In this document: positions 17,681 to 25,781 of the stretch, piece after piece
How positions within the stretch are numbered: position 1 is the stretch's first letter
Layout of the letters: every line of letters begins with the position of its first letter
DNA from: Saprospiraceae bacterium
Lineage (GTDB): Bacteria; Bacteroidota; Bacteroidia; Chitinophagales; Saprospiraceae
Assembly (NCBI GenBank): GCA_021739645.1
Contig: JAIPBL010000004.1
Coordinates: 99,549-163,548, forward strand
DNA length: 64,000 bases
Direction of reading: 5' to 3'
Translations under genes and position numbers: made by a program
Notes under the pieces: generated by a model
Database searches by the model: none
What the model was told of the DNA's origin: nothing
The model's input: the letters and a program-made list of their open reading frames with translations, nothing else

Positions 17681-18718
17681 TCATACATTATTAGGATTCA
17701 GCGCCCCCACTCCCAAGTCCACTTTATCGCCGTGTGGCAGAGAAGCACCTTCCAATTGTTTTCCTTCAAAACGCTCGCCCTCCTTGCTCTCGTAGTGGTT
17801 GGCGGAGATGACCGATTGGCGGTCAACATGCGTCACGCCGTCAATCACCCAGTCGTTGGTGTGTTTTTTCTCAAAACGGCATTCGTTGCAAATCCAGCCA
17901 GCCTCGCCGTTTTCCAGTTTGGCCACTTCATCGAATTCGTCCTTTCGAGCCGTTACCCGCAAGATTTCCTCGCCTTGGTACCAGAGGCGAACTTTGCCAC
18001 AGCACTTTTCGCAGTTGCGGTGCGCCTCCACGGGCTTGGTGTACCAAACCCGGCTTTTGAAGCGGAACGTCCGGTCTGTCAATGCACCCACGGGGCAGAC
18101 ATCAATCACGTTGCCGGAAAAATCGTTGTCAATCGCCTTTTCGATGTACGTGGAAATCTCCGCATGGTCGCCCCGACCGATGACGCCGTGTACCCGCCCA
18201 TCGGTGATTTGCTCGCAAACCTTTACACAACGGTAGCAGAGGATGCAGCGGTTCATGTGCAACTTGATGTTGTCGCCAATGTCCTCCGGCTCGAAAGTTC
18301 GGCGGCGGAATTCGCTGCGGGTGTCCAATTTGCCGTGTTCGTAGCCGAGGTCCTGCAGCTTGCACTCACCCGCTTGGTCGCAGACGGGGCAGTCGAGCGG
18401 ATGATTGATGAGCAGGAACTCGGTCACGCCAGCCCTGGCCTCAATCACTTCCGGCGAGGTTTCGTTGCGCACGACCATGCCGTCCATCACCGCCGTGCGG
18501 CAGCTTGGCACCAGTTTGGGCATGGGCCGTGGGTCTTTGGCCGAGCCTTGCTCCACCTTCACGAGGCAGGTACGGCAATAGCCGCCGCTGCCCTTCAGTG
18601 AGGAATAGTAGCACATGGCTGGCGGTACGAGGTCGCCGCCAATCATGCGGGCCGCATTGAGAATCGTCGTGCCTTCTGGCACTTCGATTTGGAAATCGTC
18701 TATGGTTACTTTTGCCAT
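17681..18718 (-). CDS. nuoG: NuoG-type iron-sulphur subunit, short form
   Basis: 345 residues. The N-terminal 2Fe-2S domain contains C-x11-C-x2-C (GYCRTC), followed by a later cysteine (VPSCRT). Next is the H-x3-C-x2-C-x5-C site (HPLDCPVCDQAGEC), then a 4Fe-4S ferredoxin-type site (CILCYRCVKVCEQI, CPVGALT) and a last Fe-S segment (CEKCCGK, WICNEC). The long molybdopterin-like domain of standard NuoG (about 700-900 residues in total) is absent; the protein stops soon after the last cluster. The electron wire is complete, so it should be functional. Short forms occur elsewhere in Bacteroidota. Confidence 0.92.
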   Translation of the reverse strand: MAKVTIDDFQIEVPEGTTILNAARMIGGDLVPPAMCYYSSLKGSGGYCRTCLVKVEQGSAKDPRPMPKLVPSCRTAVMDGMVVRNETSPEVIEARAGVTEFLLINHPLDCPVCDQAGECKLQDLGYEHGKLDTRSEFRRRTFEPEDIGDNIKLHMNRCILCYRCVKVCEQITDGRVHGVIGRGDHAEISTYIEKAIDNDFSGNVIDVCPVGALTDRTFRFKSRVWYTKPVEAHRNCEKCCGKVRLWYQGEEILRVTARKDEFDEVAKLENGEAGWICNECRFEKKHTNDWVIDGVTHVDRQSVISANHYESKEGERFEGKQLEGASLPHGDKVDLGVGALNPNNV

Positions 18719-18730
18719 TTTTCCAAAAAA

Positions 18731-19510
18731 TCAATAAGCAGATACCGAAAACCAGATGTTTGGAAAGCCATTGTCATCAATGGCTTTTACCCATCCTTTT
18801 TCTTTCTTTATTTCAAAGTAACTGCAATCATTTTCACCCTCATCTTTAATTTCTCGCCATTCGGAGAATGTCACTTTCACCAAAGCCCATTTTCCGTTCT
18901 GCTTCAAAATTTCTAAGTGGGCGAGCTTTTTGAAATCCCAATCATTACCAGGAATACAAATTATTTTATTACCTGTTTTTGAAGGGATTGTTCTTAAATT
19001 CAAACAAGATTTTTCTATGTTGACTCCAATATTTGCTGACTCCCGAAACTTGCTGATTTCCACTGGAATTTCATGATTGAACAAGATGGACTCATAAGTC
19101 AAAAATTTTACCCCTTCATCCTCAGCTTCATTTTTACTTATCCAAAGTCCATTCTTTTCACTGTTTCCAAAAACCTTGAAATACTTATCATTGCTCCTGT
19201 CAAAGACTTTTATCAAACTTAAATCATAACCGCCCACCCATTCAAAATCATAGTTTTCTTTGAACTTTGTTAATTCGACATTATTCAAGTCCAATACCTC
19301 AAAATTGGACCAGGACCTAAAGTTTCTTCTAAGTTTTCCAAACTTTTTCCCCTTGTCGTTATAAAGCCCAATCTCTGAATCCCAAGGCAACCACAAGACT
19401 CCAACTCCCCAATTTGCTGTACCTCTTGGATACATGAAATTGCAAGGGTTTTCAACTGTAGAAAGCCCTAAGAATGTATTAATAGCCAAGAAAAGTGATA
19501 ACAGACTCAT
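18731..19510 (-). CDS. SH3-like domain protein inserted in the nuo operon
   Basis: A 259-residue exported protein. The N terminus is hydrophobic (signal peptide about 1-15). Residues about 165-225 resemble a bacterial SH3-like repeat (LNLRTIPSKTGNKI followed by a K-W-A-L-V-K-V block), which often binds the cell wall or peptides. The gene is visibly richer in A and T than the nuo genes on both sides, a sign of separate origin. It fits between nuoF (47-base gap) and nuoG (12-base gap) without breaking them. No function can be assigned. Confidence 0.6.
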   Translation of the reverse strand: MSLLSLFLAINTFLGLSTVENPCNFMYPRGTANWGVGVLWLPWDSEIGLYNDKGKKFGKLRRNFRSWSNFEVLDLNNVELTKFKENYDFEWVGGYDLSLIKVFDRSNDKYFKVFGNSEKNGLWISKNEAEDEGVKFLTYESILFNHEIPVEISKFRESANIGVNIEKSCLNLRTIPSKTGNKIICIPGNDWDFKKLAHLEILKQNGKWALVKVTFSEWREIKDEGENDCSYFEIKKEKGWVKAIDDNGFPNIWFSVSAY

Positions 19511-19557
19511 TAATTGTCATTATTGATTTGCAAAATCAAATACCTTTTGTTCCCATT

Positions 19558-20898
19558 TTATGCTGTCTCCAACCCATTCACCCGATAATAATGCCGCACC
19601 TCCCTAATCCCCTCCGGCCTCGTCACATACTCCTCGAACTCATGCCGGAAATGCCGAATCGCTGCCGCAACGGGCCAAGCCGCTGCCTCGCCGAGCGGGC
19701 AAATCGTCTTGCCCTCGATTTTGCTTTGCACGTCCCAGAGCAGGTCAATGTCCGCCAAAGTGCCTTTGCCGTCGAGGATTTTTTGGAGGATGCGCTCCAT
19801 CCAACCCGTGCCTTCCCGACAGGGGCTGCATTGGCCGCAGCTCTCGTGGTGGTAGAAACGGGCGAAGGTGAAGAGGTTTTTTACGATGCTCGTGTCCTCG
19901 TCCATGACGATGAAGCCACCGCTGCCGAGCATGGTGCCCGTTGCGAAGCCGCCATCGGCGAGGCTCTCGTAGCTCATGAGGCGAGGCTCACCGGCGGCGG
20001 TTTTCAGGATGAGGTGTTTGGGCAGGATGGGCACGGATGAACCACCCGCCACCACGGCCTTCAAGTCCTTGCCGTTGCGGATGCCGCCGCAGTACTCGTC
20101 GGAGTAGATGAACTCCTCCACCGGTACGCCGAGTTCGATTTCATAAACGCCTGGCTTGTTGATATGGCCGCTGGCCGAGATGAGCTTCGTGCCCGTGCTC
20201 TTGCCGATGCCAATGCCAGCATAGGCATCGCCGCCCATTTCGACAATGGGCACGACAGCAGCAATGGTTTCCACATTATTTACCACGGTGGGACAATCCC
20301 AAAGGCCCTTCACTGCGGGGAACGGCGGCTTGAGGCGGGGATTGCCACGCTTGCCTTCGAGGCTTTCGAGCAGGGCGGTCTCCTCGCCGCAGATGTAGGC
20401 CCCCGCTCCGATTTGCACGTAACAGTCATGGTCGAAGCCGCTGCCGAGGATGTTCTTGCCGAGCAATCCGGCGGCGTAAGCCTCGTCAATCGCCGCTTCG
20501 AGGATGCGCAGGATGTAGAAATACTCGCCCCGGATGTAGATGTACGAGGTGTTCGCCCCCAGCGCAAAGCTGCTGACAATCATGCCCTCAATCAACAGGT
20601 GCGGGATGTGCTCCATGAGGTAGCGGTCCTTGAAAGTGCCCGGCTCGCTCTCGTCGGCGTTGCAGACGAGGTAGCGGGGTACGCCTTCCGGTTTCGCCAG
20701 GAAGCTCCACTTCATGCCCGTAGGGAAACCCGCACCGCCCCGGCCTCGCAGGCCAGACTTCTTCACCTCTTCCACGATGGCATCGGGGGCCATGCCGAGC
20801 GCCTTCTTCAAGGACTCGTAGCCGCCGTGCTTCCGGTACACCTCCAAGGTGTTGATGCCGGGGATGTGATCGTTTTTAAGTAGTATTTTTTGAGACAT
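19558..20898 (-). CDS. nuoF: NADH-quinone oxidoreductase subunit F
   Basis: 446 residues. This subunit binds FMN and NADH and takes the first two electrons. The glycine-rich FMN/NADH loop GLRGRGGAGFPTGMKW, the CGEETALLESLEG segment and the N3 cluster motif SCGQCSPCREGT are complete. The chosen ATG (20898) overlaps the TGA of the upstream unknown gene as TGATG, pointing to coupled translation; a TTG one codon upstream is not needed. Confidence 0.97.
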   Translation of the reverse strand: MSQKILLKNDHIPGINTLEVYRKHGGYESLKKALGMAPDAIVEEVKKSGLRGRGGAGFPTGMKWSFLAKPEGVPRYLVCNADESEPGTFKDRYLMEHIPHLLIEGMIVSSFALGANTSYIYIRGEYFYILRILEAAIDEAYAAGLLGKNILGSGFDHDCYVQIGAGAYICGEETALLESLEGKRGNPRLKPPFPAVKGLWDCPTVVNNVETIAAVVPIVEMGGDAYAGIGIGKSTGTKLISASGHINKPGVYEIELGVPVEEFIYSDEYCGGIRNGKDLKAVVAGGSSVPILPKHLILKTAAGEPRLMSYESLADGGFATGTMLGSGGFIVMDEDTSIVKNLFTFARFYHHESCGQCSPCREGTGWMERILQKILDGKGTLADIDLLWDVQSKIEGKTICPLGEAAAWPVAAAIRHFRHEFEEYVTRPEGIREVRHYYRVNGLETA

Positions 20899-21371
20899 CA
20901 AGCAGTCGCTTTTTGGTTCAAGTACCTCAGTTCATTGCACCAGAAGTTCCATTTCTGAAAAATGGGCAACGGGTTTTCCATCGTGAGCCGGGAAGCTAAT
21001 TGGCTGTTTTTTATCCTGAAAAAGAAAAAATCCGGCACAGGGTTCGGCTTGCAGCCTTTCATTATTTTTTCAAAAACGGCGTTTGGCACTTGTTCGTTGG
21101 CAGCATTTGCCAATAGACCAAGCACAGCCAGTTCTCCTTCCATTTTGGTTGCTTTCAGCAATTCGGGAACGTTGATTTCCGACTTGTTTTTTATCAACCA
21201 ATCCAACACCACCCAAGTCAAACGACCGGAGTGACGGCAATACTTGGTGCTTTCAGCAATGAGTTGTTCCGCTGAAATAGCTTCACCCACTGTCGGCTCA
21301 GATTGAGCGACCAGCACCGCAGCGCCGAATTGCTGCCAGTTTTGAAATAATTGATTCAGTTTGTCTTCCAT
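20898..21371 (-). CDS. Unknown protein coupled to a nucleotidyltransferase gene
   Basis: A 157-residue protein starting at the ATG of MEDKLNQ. The upstream extension overlaps the neighbour much further and has no good start. The first 16 bases overlap the 3' end of the nucleotidyltransferase gene, and its stop overlaps the start of nuoF. It is predicted to be mainly helical (blocks such as LTWVVLDWLIKNK and ELAVLGLLANAAN). No HEPN R-x(4-6)-H motif and no other known domain could be seen. Its tight coupling makes a toxin/antitoxin-like partnership with the upstream gene plausible, but this is inference. Confidence 0.55.
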   Translation of the reverse strand: MEDKLNQLFQNWQQFGAAVLVAQSEPTVGEAISAEQLIAESTKYCRHSGRLTWVVLDWLIKNKSEINVPELLKATKMEGELAVLGLLANAANEQVPNAVFEKIMKGCKPNPVPDFFFFRIKNSQLASRLTMENPLPIFQKWNFWCNELRYLNQKATA

Positions 21372-21880
21372 CCCTGTTCTTCTAAAAAGTATTGAATTTT
21401 CTGCGCCCAATCGGGTCGAAACTGTGCTATCCGCTCCATGTTGCCCAACAGCCGCCTTCGCTGCAAATCGTTGACTTGTGGCAACAAAACCTCGATGTCT
21501 TCCAAGTCCTGTTCCCGCAAGGCGATGATTTTCATAGCCAACTGCTCTGCCAAGCCAAGGGCGTAGATTTTCAAATTGTCCAACTCGATGTCCAACAAGC
21601 TGAGATAGTTTTGAAAATCTGGCGGCAAAATATGGCTGAAACCCTTCACTCCATCATTCAACCAATCTTCGTCCAAGTTCAGTTTCGCCGCCACCTTTTT
21701 GGCTGCGGTTTTCACCATTGCTGAACTTTCTGGGTCAATGATTACGTCCACATCCATCGTGGCCCGGAAAGCCCCGAAATGAACAATCATCGCCGCCCCG
21801 CCAACCATGACGATGTTGCAGGGCTTGGAAACTTCTTTGTCCAATTCTTGCAAGGCGTGGATGAGGGTGGATTTGTCCAT
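21356..21880 (-). CDS. Nucleotidyltransferase, AbiEii/DUF6036-like
   Basis: A 174-residue protein with the polymerase-beta type nucleotidyltransferase start: G27-G28 in VGGAAMIVHFGAFRATMDVDVI, followed by the metal-binding pair D43-x-D45. A later block (LAEQLAMKIIALREQDLEDIEVLL) matches the helical part of AbiEii/DUF6036 proteins, in which an Lys/Arg and the D-x-x-D segment are usual. Family members are toxin components of type IV systems or related enzymes that add nucleotides to tRNA. It is the second of three adjacent small genes here, and partner identity is open. Confidence 0.7.
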   Translation of the reverse strand: MDKSTLIHALQELDKEVSKPCNIVMVGGAAMIVHFGAFRATMDVDVIIDPESSAMVKTAAKKVAAKLNLDEDWLNDGVKGFSHILPPDFQNYLSLLDIELDNLKIYALGLAEQLAMKIIALREQDLEDIEVLLPQVNDLQRRRLLGNMERIAQFRPDWAQKIQYFLEEQGWKTN

Positions 21881-21891
21881 TATGAATTGGT

Positions 21892-22194
21892 TTACAAAAA
21901 CTCCACTTCTTTTAAAATTTTCGGACCAATGTATTGGCTCAAACCGTTCTCCGTCACTACTTCCACCTTTCGTCCCTCAAAGAGTTCATCCATCAGGAAA
22001 CACAACCCCATGAAATTGTCGAAGGTCTCCATCTCCGGCTCAAACTCCACGTAGAGGTCAATGTCGCTCTCCGCCCGCTCTTCCCGACGCACGAAGGAGC
22101 CGAACAGCCCGATTTGCTTCACGCCAAAGCCCCGAATCTCGCTGCGGTGCTGGGCGAGGGTTTGGAGGATGGTGGATTTTGTGATGAGTTGCAT
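21892..22194 (-). CDS. MNT-type minimal nucleotidyltransferase
   Basis: A 100-residue protein from the ATG of MQLITKS (the longer reading starts at a TTG). The motif G32-S33-x10-D44-x-D46 (GSFVRREERAESDIDLYVEF) is the exact MNT signature. Such proteins act as antitoxins that AMPylate a HEPN toxin, or in some cases as toxins. No HEPN gene is next to it; the adjacent gene downstream is a second nucleotidyltransferase. Confidence 0.8.
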   Translation of the reverse strand: MQLITKSTILQTLAQHRSEIRGFGVKQIGLFGSFVRREERAESDIDLYVEFEPEMETFDNFMGLCFLMDELFEGRKVEVVTENGLSQYIGPKILKEVEFL

Positions 22195-22251
22195 TTTAAG
22201 TTTCTTCTTTTGCGACACTCTCAAATCGCAGACTTGGAAGAACTGGGTAAA

Positions 22252-22851
22252 TTAAAGCTTATGTTTGCCAATCAATGGTTGAAGTTTTTTAGCTAACTTA
22301 TATTCCAACAAAGGCATTAGTGCATCCATATCTGAATTAAACTCAAAAATATGCACCCGTAATTGTAATGAAAGCATCCTTGCCCAGTGATAAATCTGAA
22401 GTCCATGTTTACGTGAGTTTTTATGGTAACCCAAATGCACAATTAACCTCGCCCAAAAACATCTTGCTCTGCCCACGTATAAAATTGAAGACTCCAGGTT
22501 TAGACTTTTTTTTATAGCTGGGATTGGTCTACTACCCTCAAAATTTCTATAATTTCTTATTTCTTCAAGAATTTTAAGTTTGTCTGTTTTTGATACTATT
22601 TCAAAATAATACAATACTGGGTCCTTTATATTCATCAACCTTTTGAATTCTTCTTCTATCTCACAAATATTTCCAGCACTGCCGCCGTAGGTGTAATCTT
22701 TCAAATCAGAGCAATCAATTTCATATGGCTGATGCTCTTTGATAGTATTTGAAACCTGTTTTAATAATAAAGCTGCTGATTTCTCACACACATTCTTGAT
22801 AAAATCAGTTTGACTTTGATTCATTTTGATTGAATTTTTTGATGAATTCAT
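22252..22851 (-). CDS. GIY-YIG-like nuclease protein
   Basis: A 199-residue, AT-rich gene. The C-terminal half can be read as a GIY-YIG fold: VLYYFEI (residues 79-85) in place of GIY, ILYVGRA (123-129) in place of YIG, then R135 and H139 in ARLIVHLGY, and E183 in LLEYKLAKKLQP as the metal-binding glutamate, followed by a proline. The first 60 residues are helical and unmatched. Its ATG directly follows the TAA of nuoE (TAAATG), so it is translated from the nuo mRNA. If active it would cut DNA, but the fit is by eye and a binding-only variant is possible. Confidence 0.5.
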   Translation of the reverse strand: MNSSKNSIKMNQSQTDFIKNVCEKSAALLLKQVSNTIKEHQPYEIDCSDLKDYTYGGSAGNICEIEEEFKRLMNIKDPVLYYFEIVSKTDKLKILEEIRNYRNFEGSRPIPAIKKSLNLESSILYVGRARCFWARLIVHLGYHKNSRKHGLQIYHWARMLSLQLRVHIFEFNSDMDALMPLLEYKLAKKLQPLIGKHKL

Positions 22852-23364
22852 TTAGCAATACCGACTTCTATTTTCCGACTTCTCCCACTCCTCCACCACC
22901 GCATCCACCTTCTCCAGCGTCAGGTTCTCGTGGAAGTCCGCCCCAATCATCATCATCGGAGCCGTTCCGCAAGAGCCGAGGCATTCGACGGTCTTGAGGG
23001 TGAACTTGCCATCGGGGGTGGTTTGGCCTTTTTTGATGCCGAGTTTTTGCTCCAGGTGCTTCACGATGTCCTCCGCACCCAGCAGCCAGCAGGAGCTGGT
23101 GTGGCATACCTCGATGAGGCATTTGCCGACCGGCTTCAGGTTGAACATGCTGTAAAACGAGGCCACTTCGTACACCTCGATGGGCTGGATGTCGAGCAGC
23201 GAGGCCACGTAGTCCATCACCGGGGCGCTCAGCCAGCCATCGAACTCGGCCTGTGCGAGGTGCAGCACGGGGAGGAGCGCTGACTTCTGGCGGCCAGTTG
23301 GGTAGCGGCGGATGATTTTTTGCACCAACGCCAGGGTTTCGTCTGAGAATTTAATGTCGTTCAT
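22852..23364 (-). CDS. nuoE: NADH-quinone oxidoreductase subunit E
   Basis: A 170-residue, thioredoxin-like 2Fe-2S subunit. The cluster N1a ligands are in CHTSSC and CLGSCGTAP (C-x4-C and C-x3-C). The helical N-terminal domain (ETLALVQKIIRRYP to VASFYSMFNL) is normal. The ATG at 23364 is chosen: the longer open frame would add LNLLNLLNLLN, which is just translated spacer repeat. It follows nuoD across the spacer hairpin and has the GIY-YIG-like gene directly behind it. Confidence 0.96.
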   Translation of the reverse strand: MNDIKFSDETLALVQKIIRRYPTGRQKSALLPVLHLAQAEFDGWLSAPVMDYVASLLDIQPIEVYEVASFYSMFNLKPVGKCLIEVCHTSSCWLLGAEDIVKHLEQKLGIKKGQTTPDGKFTLKTVECLGSCGTAPMMMIGADFHENLTLEKVDAVVEEWEKSENRSRYC

Positions 23365-23370
23365 TTTATA

Positions 23371-23449
23371 GTTTAGGAGGTTTAGAAGGTTTAGAAGGTT
23401 TAGTTGGGGGCCTGCTAAACCCACTAAACTTTCTAAACCCTCTAAACCC
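23371..23449. repeat. Nine-base-period hairpin between nuoD and nuoE
   Basis: Each arm consists of four GTTTAG words separated by three variable bases: GTTTAG-GAG, -AAG, -AAG on the left (23371-23403), and the inverse of GTTTAG-AGG, -AAA, -TGG on the right (23415-23449). The six-base words all pair across the two arms while most mismatches fall in the three-base gaps. The loop is TTGGGGGCCTG. It fills nearly the entire gap between the two genes. Confidence 0.9.
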
Positions 23450-23451
23450 TT

Positions 23452-24648
23452 TTAAGCATCCAACTCCCCCGCTATCACATTCATGCTACTCATCGTCAAA
23501 ATCGCATCGCTCAGCATCGAACCCTTAATCATCTCAGGATAAGCCTGGTAGTAGATGAAGCAAGGCCGACGGAAATGCAAGCGGAACGGCGTCCGTCCCC
23601 CATCGCTGATGAGGTAAAAACCAAGCTCGCCATTGCCACCTTCGACGGCGTGATAGACCTCGCCCTTTGGCACGTCCATCTCGCCCATCACGATTTTGAA
23701 CTGGTAAATCAGCGCCTCCATTTTCGAATATACCTCCTCTTTCGGCGGCAAATAGAAAGCAGGCACATCGGCATGAATGGCGCCGTCCGGCATGTTCTTC
23801 ATCGCCTGTTCGATGATGCCGAGGCTCTGTTTCATTTCTTCGAGGCGCACCATGAAGCGGTCGTAGGTGTCGCCGTTGGTGCCTACGGGGATTTGGAAAT
23901 CGAAATCCTCGTAGCTGCTGTAAGGGTTCATCACCCGCACGTCATAGTCCACGCCAGCGGCACGGAGATTCGGACCAGTAAAACCGTAGGCCAATGCCCG
24001 TTCTGCGCTTATCGCCCCAACGTTGATGGTGCGGTCCATGAAGATGCGGTTGCGGAGCAAGAGGTTCTCGAACTCCTGCAGTTTTTCGGGAAAATGCTGT
24101 ACGAAATATTCCAGTTTCTCCCAAGCTTTTGGGGAGAAATCACGCTCCATACCGCCGATGCGGCCTGTGTTGGTCGTGAGCCTTGCGCCGCAGACCTCCT
24201 CGAAAATCTCGTAGATATGCTCCCGCTCCTGGAAGATGTAAAGGAAGCCGGAAAGCGCCCCAGTGTCCACCCCGATGACCGAGTCGCAGATGATATGGTC
24301 GGCGATGCGGGCCAGTTCCATGATGATGACCCGGATGTACTGCGCCCGTTTGGGCACTTCGCAGCCGATGAGCTTCTCGACAGTCATGTGCCAGCCCATG
24401 TTGTTGATGGGGGCGGAGCAGTAGTTGAGACGGTCAGTGATAGGGGCGATTTGGTTGTAAGGCCTCCGCTCGGCCAGTTTCTCGAAAGCCCGGTGGATGT
24501 ACCCGATGGTCGGCTCGTTGGACACGATGATTTCCCCGTCCATTTTTAGGACGTTCTGGAAAATACCGTGCGTGGCGGGGTGCGTTGGACCGAGGTTCAG
24601 CGTGGTGTATTCCTTTTCGGGCGTCAATATGTTTTGATTCTCAATCAT
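23452..24648 (-). CDS. nuoD: NADH-quinone oxidoreductase subunit D
   Basis: 398 residues. This is the 49 kDa subunit, related to the large subunit of [NiFe]-hydrogenases, that forms much of the quinone cavity. The N-terminal NLGPTHPATHGIF, the RIGGMERDFSP block and the C-terminal HFRRPCF motif are all present, and the length is normal. The ATG at 24648 (MIENQN) is preferred to a TTG three codons upstream. It is separate from nuoC, unlike the fused nuoCD of enterobacteria. Confidence 0.97.
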   Translation of the reverse strand: MIENQNILTPEKEYTTLNLGPTHPATHGIFQNVLKMDGEIIVSNEPTIGYIHRAFEKLAERRPYNQIAPITDRLNYCSAPINNMGWHMTVEKLIGCEVPKRAQYIRVIIMELARIADHIICDSVIGVDTGALSGFLYIFQEREHIYEIFEEVCGARLTTNTGRIGGMERDFSPKAWEKLEYFVQHFPEKLQEFENLLLRNRIFMDRTINVGAISAERALAYGFTGPNLRAAGVDYDVRVMNPYSSYEDFDFQIPVGTNGDTYDRFMVRLEEMKQSLGIIEQAMKNMPDGAIHADVPAFYLPPKEEVYSKMEALIYQFKIVMGEMDVPKGEVYHAVEGGNGELGFYLISDGGRTPFRLHFRRPCFIYYQAYPEMIKGSMLSDAILTMSSMNVIAGELDA

Positions 24649-24710
24649 TATTATCAATTCACTTTGGTCAAACGTCGGAGGGATTTAATACCCTTCCGAC
24701 TGTTGCCGCA

Positions 24711-25235
24711 TCACCTTCCAAACTTGGCGTCGTCTTTATCGTGTTTCCCCAAATCCTCCAACGGGTACTGCTTGCGCAATGGGTGGTAATTCATCTCGTC
24801 CATGTTCAGGATGCGGCGCAGGTCGGGGTGGCCGACGAAATTGAAACCGAAGAAATCGTACTCCTGCCGCTCCATCCAATTGGCAGTTGGCCAAAGGTTA
24901 GAGACAGTTGGCACATCTAGGTCGGATTCCGGCATGTAGGTTTTGATGCGCAAACGCCTGTTTTGGTGCATGTTGTGCAATTGGTACATCATGCCGAACT
25001 CGCCGCCTTCGTAGCCAGGGATGTGCAGTCCGCAAAGCGTGGTCAGGAAGGCGAAGCCCATGTCTGAGTCGCTTTTCAGAAAAGTCAACACCTCGATGAG
25101 GTTTTGCTTCGCAATGACGACGACCGGGAGGTCGTAGGCTTGCTCGACGTGGAGGATACCGTCGTCGAACCGTTGGCTAAGTTTTTCAACCACTTCCTCC
25201 ATCCAGGGAATTTCTATTTCAGCTATTTTCATCAT
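24711..25235 (-). CDS. nuoC: NADH-quinone oxidoreductase subunit C
   Basis: 174 residues. This is the 30 kDa subunit of the peripheral arm, standing against NuoD. The Complex1_30kDa signature is seen as TVSNLWPTANWMERQEYDFFGFNFVGHPDLRRI (the W-x(4)-E-R-E-x-x-D-x-[FY]-G motif). It starts directly at the stop of nuoB (no gap). A 9-base hairpin, GTCGGAGGG with CCCTTCCGAC (24674-24700), follows in the spacer to nuoD. Confidence 0.95.
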   Translation of the reverse strand: MMKIAEIEIPWMEEVVEKLSQRFDDGILHVEQAYDLPVVVIAKQNLIEVLTFLKSDSDMGFAFLTTLCGLHIPGYEGGEFGMMYQLHNMHQNRRLRIKTYMPESDLDVPTVSNLWPTANWMERQEYDFFGFNFVGHPDLRRILNMDEMNYHPLRKQYPLEDLGKHDKDDAKFGR

Positions 25236-25781
25236 TTATTCCAAACCGTAAATTGCTTGCGTTTCTTTGTATTCAGCGGAATGCCTACGGCGCAGGCTTT
25301 CGTTTTTCGCCAATTCTTGAATCTTCAAAATGCCATCCAGCACCTGCTCGGGGCGGGGCGGACAGCCGGGAATGTACACATCCACGGGGATGATGCGGTC
25401 AATGCCCTGCAAGACCGAATAGGTATCGAAAATGCCGCCGCTGCTGGCGCAGGCGCCCATCGAGAGTACCCATTTTGGCTCGGCCATTTGCTCGTAAACT
25501 TGACGAAGCACCGGCCCCATTTTCTTCGCAATGGTGCCCATCACCATCAGCAAATCGGCCTGACGGGCGGAGAAGCTGAGGCGCTCGGCACCAAAGCGGC
25601 CAAGGTCGTAGTGGCTGGCCATCGTTGCCATGAACTCAATGCCGCAGCAGGAGGTGGCAAATGGCAATGGCCACAGTGAATTGGCACGGGCGAGGCCCAC
25701 TACTTTGTCGAGCGAGGTAGCGAAAAAGCCAGTGCCTTCGAGGCCGGGCGGGGTATTTTCTGGTCGGATGTCAATATTCAT
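25236..25781 (-). CDS. nuoB: NADH-quinone oxidoreductase subunit B
   Basis: 181 residues from the ATG of MNIDIRP. It carries cluster N2, the last before quinone. The ligands lie in [10 protein letters not shown] (paired cysteines), GACASSGG and PGCPPRPE. The longer open frame adds 18 residues ([11 protein letters not shown] and others), which are only a translated spacer repeat, so the shorter start is used. The start lies next to the left arm of that repeat. Confidence 0.96.
   Translation of the reverse strand: MNIDIRPENTPPGLEGTGFFATSLDKVVGLARANSLWPLPFATSCCGIEFMATMASHYDLGRFGAERLSFSARQADLLMVMGTIAKKMGPVLRQVYEQMAEPKWVLSMGACASSGGIFDTYSVLQGIDRIIPVDVYIPGCPPRPEQVLDGILKIQELAKNESLRRRHSAEYKETQAIYGLE

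Noticed and set aside
17732..18601. 289-codon open frame on the plus strand
   Set aside because: It is antisense to nuoG with all its cluster motifs and its own translation has no recognisable domain.
20898..21371. HEPN toxin as the partner of the MNT protein
   Set aside because: No R-x(4-6)-H motif in the helical protein; the RHSGR segment does not fit.
23365..23424. N-terminal extension of NuoE (LNLLNLLNLLN)
   Set aside because: It is translated spacer repeat; the ATG at 23364 gives the normal family start.
23575..24549. 324-codon open frame on the plus strand
   Set aside because: It lies fully antisense to nuoD, whose motifs are complete; the long frame is a result of the GC-rich third positions of nuoD.
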